In this document: in pieces, positions 36,021 to 45,350 of the stretch
Layout: each line of letters opens with the position of its first letter
How positions within the stretch are numbered: position 1 is the stretch's first letter
Assembly: GCA_018829205.1 (NCBI GenBank)
Contig: JAHJUE010000010.1
Location: 124,001 to 188,000, forward strand
Direction of reading: 5' to 3'
From: Bacteroidota bacterium
Lineage (GTDB): Bacteria > Bacteroidota > Ignavibacteria > Ignavibacteriales > Melioribacteraceae
DNA length: 64,000 nucleotides
Translations under genes and position numbers: made by a program
Notes under the pieces: generated by a model
Seen by the model: only the letters and a program-made list of their open reading frames with translations
The model's database searches: none
What the model was told of the DNA's origin: nothing

Positions 36021-38816
36021 TTGAATGAAAATCTAACACGGAAAGAAATTATTGACCGGCGGCTGAAATATGCAGGCTGGGATGTGACTGATAGAACAAA
36101 AGTAATTGAAGAATTTGATATAAAGGTTGACCTTCCTGAAGGAATTAACGAACCGCAAACGAAATATCAAGGACACCAATTCAGCGATTATGTTTTATTA
36201 GGTAAAGATGGGAAACCACTTGCCGTTGTTGAAGCAAAGAAAACTTCTGTTGATGCAGCCATTGGAAGAGAACAAGCGAAACAATATTGTTATAATATTC
36301 AAAATAAAAATAGCAGCGAACTTCCTTTTTGTTTTTATACTAATGGGCATGATATATACTATTGGGATTTAGAAAACTACCCGCCAAAAAAAGTTTATGG
36401 TTTCCCGACAAGAGATGACTTAGAACGTTATCAATACATTCGCAAATCAAGAAAAGCCTTAGCAAATGAATTAATAAATACTAAAATTGCCGGGCGTGAT
36501 TACCAGATTCGCTCCGTTCGTTCTGTAATGGAAGCGATAGAAAAACGAAAAAGAAAATTTCTATTGGTTATGGCTACGGGAACTGGAAAGACCCGTGTTT
36601 GTATTTCTTTGGTTGATGCTTTAATGAGGGCTGGCTGGGTTGAAAGAACATTATTCCTTGTTGATCGAATAGCGCTTCGCGATCAAACTCTTGAGGCGTT
36701 TAAAGAACATTTACCGAACGAACCTAGATGGCCTAAAGCAGGCGAAAAAACAATAACTCCTGATAGAAGAATTTATGTCTCCACTTATCCAACCATGCTG
36801 AATATTATTCGCGATGAACAAAATTCACTTTCACCGCATTTCTTTGATCTTGTTGTTGTAGATGAAAGTCACCGTTCAATTTATAATACATATCAGGAAA
36901 TTCTTGATTACTTTAATACAATTACACTTGGTTTAACGGCTACCCCAACAGATATAATAGATCATAATACTTTCGAATTATTTGAATGTGAAGACGGGGT
37001 ACCGACTTTTGCTTATTCATATGAGGAAGCAATTAATCATATTCCGCCGTATCTATGTGATTTCCAAGTTTTAAAGATTAAGACTAAATTTCAAGAAGAA
37101 GGAATTAATAAAAGAACGATTTCACTTGAAGATCAGAAGAAACTTATTCTTGAAGGCAAGGAAGTAGAAGAAATTAATTATGAAGGTACTGAATTAGAGA
37201 AAACAGTTATTAACCGCGGTACCAATGCACTTATTGTACGCGAATTTATGGAAGAAAGTATTAAAGATGCTAACGGTGTTCTCCCTGGTAAAACCATTTT
37301 CTTTTGTATAAGCAAAGCTCACGCGCGTAGAATGGAAGAAATATTTGATGCTTTATACCCGGAATATAAGGGAGAGCTTGCTAAAGTAATTGTTTCCGAA
37401 GATCCCCGTGTTTACGGTAAAGGCGGTTTACTTGACCAATTTACACACAACGATTTGCCGCGTGTTGCGTTAAGCGTTGACATGCTTGATACAGGTATTG
37501 ATATTCGAGAAATTACGAATCTTGTTTTTGCCAAACCCGTTTATTCTTACACAAAATTTTGGCAGATGATTGGACGCGGAACCCGTTTATTGGAAAGTGA
37601 AAAAATAAAGCCATGGTGTACATACAAAGATGAATTCCTAATTCTTGATTGCTGGGATAATTTTGAATATTTCAAATTGACTCCTAAGGGGAGGGAAATA
37701 AAACCACAGATTCCCCTACCGGTTCGTTTGTTTGGGCTGCGTTTGGATAAAATAGAGAAGGCGTTAGAGTTAAATAAAACTTCTATTGCCGAAAAAGAAA
37801 TCCAAAAACTGAAATGTCAAATTGAATGTTTACCGCAAAATTCTGTTGTAATTTTAGACGCTAAACATGAGATGCAGAAATTAGAAGATGAAAATTTCTG
37901 GAATCATCTTTCACCAGATAAAATAGGATTTCTCCGTTCAGTTGTAAAACCGCTTTTTAGAACTATCTCCGATTCTGATTTTAAAGCGATGCGTTTTGAA
38001 AAAGACATTGTTGAAGTTTCGCTGGCCCTTTTAAACAATGAGAATCAAAAATATGAAACTATCAAAGAAAGTATTATAGAAGAAATATCGGAGCTTCCGC
38101 TTTCTATAAATATTGTCGCAAAGGAAGAGAAGTTGATCCGGCTGAGTCAGACAAATAATTATTGGACAACTGTTGATGAAGCAAAGTTTGACGAACTGAT
38201 TTATAAACTTGCGCCATTAATGAAATATCGTGAATCTGTTCTTCCAATTGGTCCAACTAAATTTAATCTAAAAGATATTCTTTACTCAAAAGAATTTGTT
38301 GAGTTTGGACCGCAGCATGAATCATTAACCGTCGCAAAATATCGGGAATTTGTAGAACAAAAGATTCTTGAAATGATTAATACTAATCCTATCTTACAGA
38401 GACTTAAGGAAGGTAAAGAAATTTCGGAAGAAGAAGCTGAAGTGTTGGCTGAACAGTTGTATAATGAACATCCGCATATTACTATTGATTTATTGCGCAG
38501 AGTTTATAATCACCGCCGGGCGCAGTTTATACAATTTATTAAACATATCTTAGGAATCGAAGTTTTGGAAAGTTTTCCTGAAACAGTATCTAAGGCGTTT
38601 GATGAATTTATACCATATCATAGTTATCTTTCCAGCCGTCAATTACAGTTTTTAGAGCTTTTAAAAAACTTCATTTTAGATAAGGGAGAGATATCTAAAA
38701 GAGATTTGATTCAATCTCCTTTTACGTTGTTGCATCCCGAAGGAATTAGAGGTGTTTTTAATCCAAATGAAATAGATGAAATTTTAATCCTTACTCAAAA
38801 AGTTCTGGCTGCTTAA
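36021..38816 (+). CDS. hsdR: Type I restriction enzyme, R subunit
   Basis: 931 residues. The N-terminal nuclease domain carries a PD-(D/E)xK-type motif (LAVVEAKK, about 68-75). Two helicase RecA-like domains follow, with Walker A ATGTGKT (about 184-190), DESH (about 279) and LTATP, then motif VI in QMIGRGTRL. The subunit translocates and cuts unmodified DNA with HsdM and HsdS. The only suitable start in the open frame is TTG 36021; the ATG at 36025 is out of frame. It begins the hsdR-M-S series, with 214 bases before hsdM. Confidence 0.93.
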   Translation: MNENLTRKEIIDRRLKYAGWDVTDRTKVIEEFDIKVDLPEGINEPQTKYQGHQFSDYVLLGKDGKPLAVVEAKKTSVDAAIGREQAKQYCYNIQNKNSSELPFCFYTNGHDIYYWDLENYPPKKVYGFPTRDDLERYQYIRKSRKALANELINTKIAGRDYQIRSVRSVMEAIEKRKRKFLLVMATGTGKTRVCISLVDALMRAGWVERTLFLVDRIALRDQTLEAFKEHLPNEPRWPKAGEKTITPDRRIYVSTYPTMLNIIRDEQNSLSPHFFDLVVVDESHRSIYNTYQEILDYFNTITLGLTATPTDIIDHNTFELFECEDGVPTFAYSYEEAINHIPPYLCDFQVLKIKTKFQEEGINKRTISLEDQKKLILEGKEVEEINYEGTELEKTVINRGTNALIVREFMEESIKDANGVLPGKTIFFCISKAHARRMEEIFDALYPEYKGELAKVIVSEDPRVYGKGGLLDQFTHNDLPRVALSVDMLDTGIDIREITNLVFAKPVYSYTKFWQMIGRGTRLLESEKIKPWCTYKDEFLILDCWDNFEYFKLTPKGREIKPQIPLPVRLFGLRLDKIEKALELNKTSIAEKEIQKLKCQIECLPQNSVVILDAKHEMQKLEDENFWNHLSPDKIGFLRSVVKPLFRTISDSDFKAMRFEKDIVEVSLALLNNENQKYETIKESIIEEISELPLSINIVAKEEKLIRLSQTNNYWTTVDEAKFDELIYKLAPLMKYRESVLPIGPTKFNLKDILYSKEFVEFGPQHESLTVAKYREFVEQKILEMINTNPILQRLKEGKEISEEEAEVLAEQLYNEHPHITIDLLRRVYNHRRAQFIQFIKHILGIEVLESFPETVSKAFDEFIPYHSYLSSRQLQFLELLKNFILDKGEISKRDLIQSPFTLLHPEGIRGVFNPNEIDEILILTQKVLAA

Positions 38817-39030
38817 AAGATTAATATGGCTAAAAATATTTGATTCAATAAAGCATATGTAGAACATAAAAAACACTATGAATCAATTTGTAGGAAAAGC
38901 CGGTAGATGGTAAAGTAGGGTCTATTAGAAATACCATAAAAATTATGCATGGACATTCGCATAGACATTAAGTCCATGGTGCATTATTATACAAACATTT
39001 TTTATAATAAATTTTAAAAAGAGTTGATTT
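38817..39030. other. hsdR-hsdM spacer with interrupted inverted repeat
   Basis: No gene. TGCATGGAC (38946-38954) faces GTCCATGGTGCA (38972-38983), an imperfect inverted repeat about 50 bases before hsdM. It may be a control site that lets hsdM be transcribed apart from hsdR. Confidence 0.35.
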
Positions 39031-40689
39031 ATGTTACTTGCGAACCCGACTTTAAATTCACTGATTAAAAAACTCTGGGATAATTTCTGGAGCGGGGGAA
39101 TAAGCAACCCGCTTACTGCTATTGAACAGATTACATATTTGCTTTTTATGAAACGCCTTGACGACCTGGAAACAAAACGTGAACGCGATGCTGAGTTTAC
39201 AGGTGAAGAATATGCTTCACGGTTCTCAGGTAATTACAATCCTTATGTTGACGAGACACGTTATCCTTTTGAGATTTTCGAAAACCCTACTGAGAGAGAA
39301 AACATGCAGATCGAATTACAGAATGCAAAGAAACCTCGATCAAAGCAGGAATTAAGATGGAATAATTTTAAAAGAATAGCTCCCACTGATAAAATGCTAG
39401 AACATGTGCGTTATAATGTTTTCCCGTTTATCAGAACTTTAAACGGAAATACTTCCTCATTTACAAAACAAATGGCTAATGCCGTATTTATAATTGAAAA
39501 ACCAGCCTTGCTCTATGAGGCTATTAACATAATTGAAGATATATTTAAAGAAATTGAAAGAGACGCAACCGAAAAAGGGCAAGCATTCCAGGACATACAA
39601 GGCGATGTTTATGAAATGCTTCTTAATGAAATCGCTTCAGCAGGAAAAAACGGGCAGTTCCGTACACCGCGCCATATTATAAAACTTATGGCTGAATTGG
39701 TAGAGCCTAAGCTGGGTCAAAAAATCGCGGATCCGGCGTGCGGCACCGGCGGATTTCTGCTCGGAGCTTATCAATATATACTTACGGATATTGTACGCAA
39801 CACAGATGCATCCAAACTAATTAAAGACAATGACGGCTTTGTTCGCGGTACCATAAGCTCTTTAATTAATGAAAATGTAAAAAAGAATCTCCAGGATAAT
39901 TTAGTCGGTTATGATTTTGAAATTACAATGGTGCGTCTTGGATTGATGAATTTAATGATGCACGGAATAGATGAACCGCAGATATTTCAAAAAGATACTT
40001 TAAGCAAAGGTTTTAACGAGGATGGAATTTACAAAGTTGTTATGGCAAACCCGCCTTTTACGGGCAGCATTGATAAAGGCGATATTAACGAGGGTTTAAA
40101 AACACCTACAACTAAAACAGAATTATTATTTGTTGAGCGGATATACAACATGCTTGCTATGGGCGGAACAGCCGCTATTATAGTTCCGCAAGGCGTTTTG
40201 TTCGGAAGCGGTAAAGCGTTTGTTGCTCTTAGAAAATTATTGCTGGAAAGTACTGAACTTAAAGCCGTTATTACTATGCCAAGCGGGGTATTTAAACCTT
40301 ATGCAGGCGTAAGTACCGCAATTCTATTATTTACAAAGGGCGGCGAAACTCAAAATGTTTTCTTTTACGAAATGTTGTCCGACGGTTACTCGCTTGATGA
40401 TAAACGTTCTAAGCTTGATAACAACAGCGACCTTCAGGACATAGTTGAAAAATATCATAACCGGGAAAAACTTAATCCAACAGATAGAACCGCTAAATTC
40501 TTTTTTGTGCCTAAAGAAGAAATCGTAGAAAATGATTACGACCTAAGTTTATCCAAATATAAAGAAGAAGTTTATGAGCCGGAAGAATATGAACATCCTT
40601 CCAAAATTGTTAATTCGTTACAAGCATTCGAATTAAATATTACAAAACAACTAAAAGAATTAGAAAATATTTTTTCTGAAAATGAATAA
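39031..40689 (+). CDS. hsdM: Type I restriction-modification, M subunit (N6-adenine methyltransferase)
   Basis: 552 residues. The helical HsdM N-terminal domain (about 10-160) is followed by the methyltransferase core with the SAM motif DPACGTGGF (about 235) and the catalytic NPPF (about 341). With HsdS it methylates adenine in the recognition site and protects host DNA. The gene overlaps hsdS by eight bases, indicating coupled translation. The length and motifs look intact, so the modification activity is probably functional. Confidence 0.95.
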   Translation: MLLANPTLNSLIKKLWDNFWSGGISNPLTAIEQITYLLFMKRLDDLETKRERDAEFTGEEYASRFSGNYNPYVDETRYPFEIFENPTERENMQIELQNAKKPRSKQELRWNNFKRIAPTDKMLEHVRYNVFPFIRTLNGNTSSFTKQMANAVFIIEKPALLYEAINIIEDIFKEIERDATEKGQAFQDIQGDVYEMLLNEIASAGKNGQFRTPRHIIKLMAELVEPKLGQKIADPACGTGGFLLGAYQYILTDIVRNTDASKLIKDNDGFVRGTISSLINENVKKNLQDNLVGYDFEITMVRLGLMNLMMHGIDEPQIFQKDTLSKGFNEDGIYKVVMANPPFTGSIDKGDINEGLKTPTTKTELLFVERIYNMLAMGGTAAIIVPQGVLFGSGKAFVALRKLLLESTELKAVITMPSGVFKPYAGVSTAILLFTKGGETQNVFFYEMLSDGYSLDDKRSKLDNNSDLQDIVEKYHNREKLNPTDRTAKFFFVPKEEIVENDYDLSLSKYKEEVYEPEEYEHPSKIVNSLQAFELNITKQLKELENIFSENE

Positions 40690-42472
40690 AATAAATTATA
40701 TACCATTCTTAACTCTAGTGACAGATATTACTTCCAGATATTCCAAACTAAATAAGGAAGATTATATATCAAATGGAAATTACAGGGTAATTGATCAAGG
40801 CCAAAGTTTTATAGGAGGATTTACTAATGATAAAAATCTGGTTACTGAAAACAAGTTTCCTGTAATTGTTTTCGGCGATCATACAAAAATATTTAAATAT
40901 GTTGATTTCCCATTTGCAATAGGTGCTGATGGTGTGAAAGTGCTGATGGTAAATGAACAATTGGCTTATCCTCTATATATTTATTATTATTTAAAAACTA
41001 TACGTTTACCTGAAGCGGGATATAGCAGACACTTTAAATACCTTAAGAATATTAAGATTCCCATTACTTCTAATATCACAGATCAAATCCGTATTGCAAC
41101 TGTACTAAGCAAAGCAGAAGAACTAATTAAACAGCGTAAAGAAAGTATAACATTGCTCGATGAATTATTGAAGAGTACTTTTTTGAAAATGTTTGGCGAT
41201 CCGGTAAGGAATGAGAAAGGTTGGGACAAAGTTAGATTAGGAGATATATGTAACAAGATAGGTTCCGGCGCAACTCCTAGAGGAGGAAAAGAAAATTATA
41301 AGTTAGATGGAATTAGATTGATCCGTAGTCTAAATGTTCATAACAATCAATTTGAATACGAAAATTTAGCTTTTATTGATGACGGACAAGCAAATTTGTT
41401 AAGTAATGTAATTGTTGAACAAGATGATGTTTTATTAAATATTACTGGAGCTTCTGTTGCAAGGTGTTGTATTGTTCCTGATAATGTGTTGCCTGCAAGA
41501 GTAAATCAACATGTCGCAATTATACGTCCAGATGACAAAATATTAAATCCTTACTTTTTGAACCGACTTATTACTACCGACAGATTTCAAACATTTTTAG
41601 TTAAGAATTCAAAGAAAAAGGGTGCAACAAGGGAGGCAATAACAAAAGATGAAATAGAAGCTCTCAATATTTGCGTTCCGCCTATTGATAATCAAAATCG
41701 ATTTACTAGAATCGTTGAAAAAGTTGAATCATTAAAAGCTGAATACAACAACAGCTTAAAAGAAATAGAAAATTTATACGGCTCATTGAGTCAGCGTGCA
41801 TTTAAGGGAGAGTTAAATCTTTCTACAATTCAAGTTCAGTTATCCAAAAAAGAGAAACCGGGAATAAACACAACAGATTTACATGCTGGTATTATAGCAA
41901 AAATTATTTACCTTCATTCGTTAAATCCGAAGCATGAATTAACACTGGGACACGTTAAAGCAGAAAAAATATCTCATATAATAGAATCACATCTTAACAT
42001 TGATCTCGGCAGAAACCCGAAACGTATAGCCGCCGGGCCTGCTGATTTTACGCATATAAAAAAGGTAGAGCACCGTGCAAAAATGAAAAACTGGTTCGCA
42101 GTTTATAAAAGAGAAGGCACCTCCGGTTATAAATATAATCTCGGCAAAAACTATAATAATTTGCTTGAAATAACCTCCAACGAACTGGGCAGTAGAGAGG
42201 CTGAAATAGATAAAATAATAAATCTGTTTTTAAAACAAGATTCGCATCAAGCTGAAGTTGTTGCAACAACATACGCTGCGTGGAATGATTTATTAATTGA
42301 AGGTAAAAATCCCTCAGATGCCGAAATTATAAAAGAAGCGAGATTAAACTGGACAGAAAGTAAATTAAAAATTTCCGAGGATAAATTTTTAAAATCAATA
42401 GAATGGCTCCGGAAGAAAAAATTAATACCTGCCGGCAAAGGCAAACATACTATTCCTACTTCTGATATCTAA
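40682..42472 (+). CDS. hsdS: Type I restriction-modification, S subunit with C-terminal extension
   Basis: 596 residues, longer than usual HsdS (about 400). A first target-recognition domain (about 1-135), a central conserved helix region (IRIATVLSKAEELIKQRKESITLLDELLKS), a second target-recognition domain (about 175-335) and a distal helix (VEKVESLKAEYNNSLKEIENLYGSLSQRAFKGELN) make up normal HsdS. The last 215 residues or so form an extra, mainly helical part that I do not recognise. It sets the DNA specificity of the complex. The first domain is short compared with the second. Confidence 0.88.
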   Translation: MNKINYIPFLTLVTDITSRYSKLNKEDYISNGNYRVIDQGQSFIGGFTNDKNLVTENKFPVIVFGDHTKIFKYVDFPFAIGADGVKVLMVNEQLAYPLYIYYYLKTIRLPEAGYSRHFKYLKNIKIPITSNITDQIRIATVLSKAEELIKQRKESITLLDELLKSTFLKMFGDPVRNEKGWDKVRLGDICNKIGSGATPRGGKENYKLDGIRLIRSLNVHNNQFEYENLAFIDDGQANLLSNVIVEQDDVLLNITGASVARCCIVPDNVLPARVNQHVAIIRPDDKILNPYFLNRLITTDRFQTFLVKNSKKKGATREAITKDEIEALNICVPPIDNQNRFTRIVEKVESLKAEYNNSLKEIENLYGSLSQRAFKGELNLSTIQVQLSKKEKPGINTTDLHAGIIAKIIYLHSLNPKHELTLGHVKAEKISHIIESHLNIDLGRNPKRIAAGPADFTHIKKVEHRAKMKNWFAVYKREGTSGYKYNLGKNYNNLLEITSNELGSREAEIDKIINLFLKQDSHQAEVVATTYAAWNDLLIEGKNPSDAEIIKEARLNWTESKLKISEDKFLKSIEWLRKKKLIPAGKGKHTIPTSDI

Positions 42473-42507
42473 ATAAATGAAGAAAATAAAATAATTGGAG
42501 AAAAGTT

Positions 42508-42780
42508 ATGCCGACAAGTCCGATAACGGCATTTGCCGAAAAAGTATTAGACAAATTTTCAAACGAAATAACTGATCAAGTATTTCTTATGATTGAAAAT
42601 AACAAAGAGCTGCTTCAAAATTATTTAGAGATTGTAAGTAATGAAGGACTGGATAATGTGAATCAAACCTTGGGTAAAAAAGTAAAAGAATATTTTAAAT
42701 TGGAAAACTTAGAAGAAAACCAAAACCCGAAAAGTAAATTAATTAAAAGTTATACTGTACATAAAGGACCTTCCAAATAA
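42508..42780 (+). CDS. Small protein downstream of hsdS, function unknown
   Basis: 90 residues, soluble and helical (FAEKVLDKFSNEITDQVFLMIENNKELLQNYLEIVSNEGLDNVNQTLGKKVKEYF). GGAGAAAAG precedes the start. Lying 35 bases after hsdS, it is likely part of the restriction operon. No domain is recognised. Confidence 0.6.
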   Translation: MPTSPITAFAEKVLDKFSNEITDQVFLMIENNKELLQNYLEIVSNEGLDNVNQTLGKKVKEYFKLENLEENQNPKSKLIKSYTVHKGPSK

Positions 42781-42802
42781 AATTAAAAGTGTGGGAAAAT
42801 AA

Positions 42803-43060
42803 ATGCCGCAAGAACAAAGGTATATAACATTAACGTATCTTGATAATACTCAGAGTCACGCAACAGCTACAGGTAATAATGCCTCATGGAATTGTATTTG
42901 CGGGTTCGAACTCCCCTTAATAGGTAGAACAGGCAATTTAGAAGGTCCTTCTGACAATACTATTGTAGAATGCCCCAAATGCAATAGAAGATTTTATGTT
43001 TATCCTGAATTAAAAGATCAAGGAAGAGCTATTAGGGTTTTAGAAGTGAAAAATCCTTAA
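42803..43060 (+). CDS. Small zinc-ribbon-like protein
   Basis: 85 residues with two cysteine pairs, WNCICGF (C30, C32) and VECPKCNRRF (C53, C56), the layout of a zinc ribbon. The tail RFYVYPELKDQ is basic and aromatic. It follows the 90-residue gene after 22 bases on the same strand and probably belongs to the same unit. Role unknown. Confidence 0.6.
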   Translation: MPQEQRYITLTYLDNTQSHATATGNNASWNCICGFELPLIGRTGNLEGPSDNTIVECPKCNRRFYVYPELKDQGRAIRVLEVKNP

Positions 43061-43165
43061 CTGATTGCACATCAAACACTTTTTTAACAATTAGTTTTAA
43101 AAAAAGTGTTCGAAGGGAAGGTAGAATCAAATTAGTTACTCAAACTATTATTTTAAGGGTGTTTT

Positions 43166-44095
43166 ATGAAAAAGAATCTTTCACGATTAGTAAAGACCGA
43201 TTTAAGAAAAGTCTGGAACCATGAGGCGCAAGATTTTACTACATGGCTTGCACAGGATATTAATTTGGAATTACTTAGTGAAGAAATCGGTATTGATATT
43301 AAACTTATTCAAACAGAAGCAGGGGTAGGTAAATTCAATGTTGATATTTTGGCGGAAGAAGAAACTACAGGAAGAAAAATAATTATTGAAAACCAACTTG
43401 AAATTACCGATCACAATCATTTGGGTAAAGTCGTTACTTACGCATCAGGCTACGATGCTAATATTATTATATGGATTGTAAAAGATGTGAGGGAGGAACA
43501 CAAAAGAGCTGTTGAGTGGTTGAATGAACATACTGATGAAGATGTTAACTTTTTCTTAATAAAAATTGAAGTCTGGCAGATAGGAAATTCATTTCCAGCG
43601 CCAAAGTTTAATATTATATCTCGCCCAAATGAATGGGCAAAAGTTATTAAAAATATTTCTTCTTCATCTATTTCAGATACAAAATTACAGCAACAGCAAT
43701 TTTGGTCAAGCTTTAGTGAATTCGTAAAAACTAAAAACTCAAAACTAAGACTAAGAACTCCAAAACCTCAGCATTGGTATAATTTCAGTATCGGTAGTTC
43801 TCACGCCCACATAGGGTTAACTATTAATACTAGGGATAACTTTTTAGGTTGTGAGATTTATATACCCAGAAACAAAGAGCTTTTTAATCATTTGAAGAAA
43901 CATAAAAAAGAAATCGAAAAGAAATTAGGACAGAAACTCGAATGGAAAGATGCCAATATAGCTTCACGTATACTATTAAAAAAACAAGTTAGGTCTGTCT
44001 TCGATAACGCTTCTTATGAAGACTATTTTCAATGGTTTTATGATAAAACAATCATTTATACCAATTTGTTCGGTAAGCTGATAAAAAGTTTCTAA
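43166..44095 (+). CDS. DUF4268 protein with PD-(D/E)xK-type nuclease fold
   Basis: 309 residues. The N-terminal domain shows GKFNVDILAEEETTGRKIIIENQLEITDHNHLGKVVTYASG (about 55-95), which matches the D...ExQ core of PD-(D/E)xK nucleases. The C-terminal region (about 190-305) is the DUF4268 part. Proteins of this group often occur beside type I restriction genes and may cleave or bind DNA. An accessory defence role is plausible. It has its own 105-base leader after the small zinc-ribbon gene. Confidence 0.75.
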   Translation: MKKNLSRLVKTDLRKVWNHEAQDFTTWLAQDINLELLSEEIGIDIKLIQTEAGVGKFNVDILAEEETTGRKIIIENQLEITDHNHLGKVVTYASGYDANIIIWIVKDVREEHKRAVEWLNEHTDEDVNFFLIKIEVWQIGNSFPAPKFNIISRPNEWAKVIKNISSSSISDTKLQQQQFWSSFSEFVKTKNSKLRLRTPKPQHWYNFSIGSSHAHIGLTINTRDNFLGCEIYIPRNKELFNHLKKHKKEIEKKLGQKLEWKDANIASRILLKKQVRSVFDNASYEDYFQWFYDKTIIYTNLFGKLIKSF

Positions 44096-44167
44096 TGAAT
44101 GATATAGAGATATTATTATGAGCAAATCGCATCTGTTTTTTAGAAATTCGCCAGCCGGTCCGGTTGA

Positions 44168-44203
44168 ATTCCATTGCTGCCACCGACCATTCGGTGGCTC
44201 ATA
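44168..44203. repeat. Dispersed 36-base hairpin repeat, copy B
   Basis: Matches 26477-26512 with one mismatch in 36 bases and has the same hairpin GCCACCGACCATTCGGTGGC. It lies 240 bases upstream of a RAYT gene. Confidence 0.85.
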
Positions 44204-44242
44204 GGCAAAAGGTTTGAAAAGACTGTACAAGAAAAAAACATT

Positions 44243-44254
44243 ACTGAGTGGTCA
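44243..44254. repeat. 12-base repeat flanking the second RAYT (left)
   Basis: ACTGAGTGGTCA, repeated exactly at 45019-45030 on the other side of the transposase gene. Confidence 0.5.
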
Positions 44255-44442
44255 ACAATTATAGCAAAAATTAGTATACGTGGCAACAGGCTTGTAGGTA
44301 AAATTGTGGTTGCAAATAAAACCAATACTAAATATTATTACTTTGTTTCCGGATGCCACTATCCACACAGTAACAGTTGATAAATAAGCATCTAAAACTG
44401 TATCGGTCATGGCGTGGTCAATAACTACAGCGCAATAAGAAC

Positions 44443-45006
44443 ATGAGCAGAAGAGGGCGAAATAATTTAACTCAAGAAAGCTTTTACTTTGTTACTACAA
44501 CAATTTTAAACTTCGTAAAAGTTTTTGAAGATGAAGATTGTTGTTCTGCTTTAATAAGCAACATCAAACACTATCAAAATAAATACAATTTTACTGTACT
44601 TGCATATGTAATAATGCCAGCCCACTTCCATTGGATTGTTTTAACAGATAATAAAAAGGGAACTATTTCGGATATAATGCGTGATGTAAAAAAATACAGT
44701 GCTTGGGAAATACTTGATATACTTGCGAATAAAGAGAAACAAGAATTACTGGAACATTTCATCGAAGGAGCTAAAGACTTCCCTACTCATAAAAGGAAAC
44801 TGTGGATGCACCGCTTTGATGATGAAGTAATAAGTCCCGCCATGGCGGGATGGGTAAAATTAAATTACATTCACAAAAACCCGGTGAAAGCCAGATTGAT
44901 TTCAAAAGAAGAAGATTACAAATATTCCAGTGCCCGAAACTATATAAACCAAGATCATTCTATACTGTTTGTTGATACAGAATTTGTTGGCGTGGAAATA
45001 ACCTAA
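44443..45006 (+). CDS. REP-associated tyrosine transposase (RAYT), second copy
   Basis: 187 residues, distantly related to the RAYT at 4257. The HUH-type motif is MPAHFHWIV (about 57-65). The downstream region has a MRDVKKYSAWEIL helix with the candidate tyrosine, then DDEVI and YIHKNPVKARLISKEEDYKYSSARNY, the family ending. A perfect 16-base palindrome (44835-44850) lies in frame and encodes SPAMAG where relatives have a few other residues. It sits between two copies of ACTGAGTGGTCA and near the 36-base hairpin repeat. It appears intact. Confidence 0.88.
   Translation: MSRRGRNNLTQESFYFVTTTILNFVKVFEDEDCCSALISNIKHYQNKYNFTVLAYVIMPAHFHWIVLTDNKKGTISDIMRDVKKYSAWEILDILANKEKQELLEHFIEGAKDFPTHKRKLWMHRFDDEVISPAMAGWVKLNYIHKNPVKARLISKEEDYKYSSARNYINQDHSILFVDTEFVGVEIT
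44835..44850. repeat. Perfect GC palindrome inside the second RAYT gene
   Basis: TCCCGCCATGGCGGGA is its own reverse complement. It is in frame and translates to SPAMAG. It resembles in kind the palindromes inside tex. Confidence 0.7.
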
Positions 45007-45350
45007 GCTTTTTCCGTCACTGAGTGGTCAGTGACGGCTGTGCAAGCCCTAATTTTTCTGTAAATATGGTAGATGCTATTGCTATTCCAGGGTTTAAACT
45101 ATCGCCTGCTTCTACGAGCATTACTACTAAATAACCTGAACGTTGTGGAACATAACTATTAATTTTCCTATTGATGTTATTCTAATTGGCTGGCACGGTT
45201 TGCAACTACTCGAAGGTGGCGATTTAGAAGCACTTCACTGTCAATAAACCACAAACTTTGATAAATGCACAAAGCTTGGTTTAACCACTGATTCATCACT
45301 TTTGGGTAGCTGCAGTGCTTCTTTAAGGTCTTAAAATTATTTTAGTTTTT
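45007..45350. other. Intergenic region with a possible decayed coding segment
   Basis: After the hairpin at 45014 the + strand holds no gene. On the minus strand, roughly 45180 down to 45017, an open stretch of about 54 codons reads YVPQRSGYLVVMLVEAG and DSLNPGIAIASTIFTEKLG. It has no credible start and ends in the hairpin. It may be a gene remnant, but I cannot name its family. Confidence 0.35.
45014..45037. repeat. Hairpin and 12-base repeat after the second RAYT
   Basis: CCGTCACTGA and TCAGTGACGG form a perfect 10-base stem with a GTGG loop, eight bases after the stop codon. It includes the second copy of ACTGAGTGGTCA (45019-45030). Confidence 0.7.

Larger units (their letters stand above)
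44096..44442. other. Intergenic region with REP-like repeats upstream of the second RAYT
   Basis: Contains the hairpin repeat at 44168-44203 and a 12-base motif at 44243-44254 that recurs just after the RAYT gene. A 68-codon open frame (44174-44380) is present but looks non-coding: it starts inside the repeat and has no clear ribosome site. Confidence 0.5.

Noticed and set aside
44174-44380. 68-codon open frame upstream of RAYT 2
   Set aside because: It begins inside the dispersed repeat, and I see no ribosome site or protein-like pattern.
45191-45204. Sigma-54 promoter TGGCACGGTTTGCA
   Set aside because: GG and GC are only eight bases apart; ten are required.
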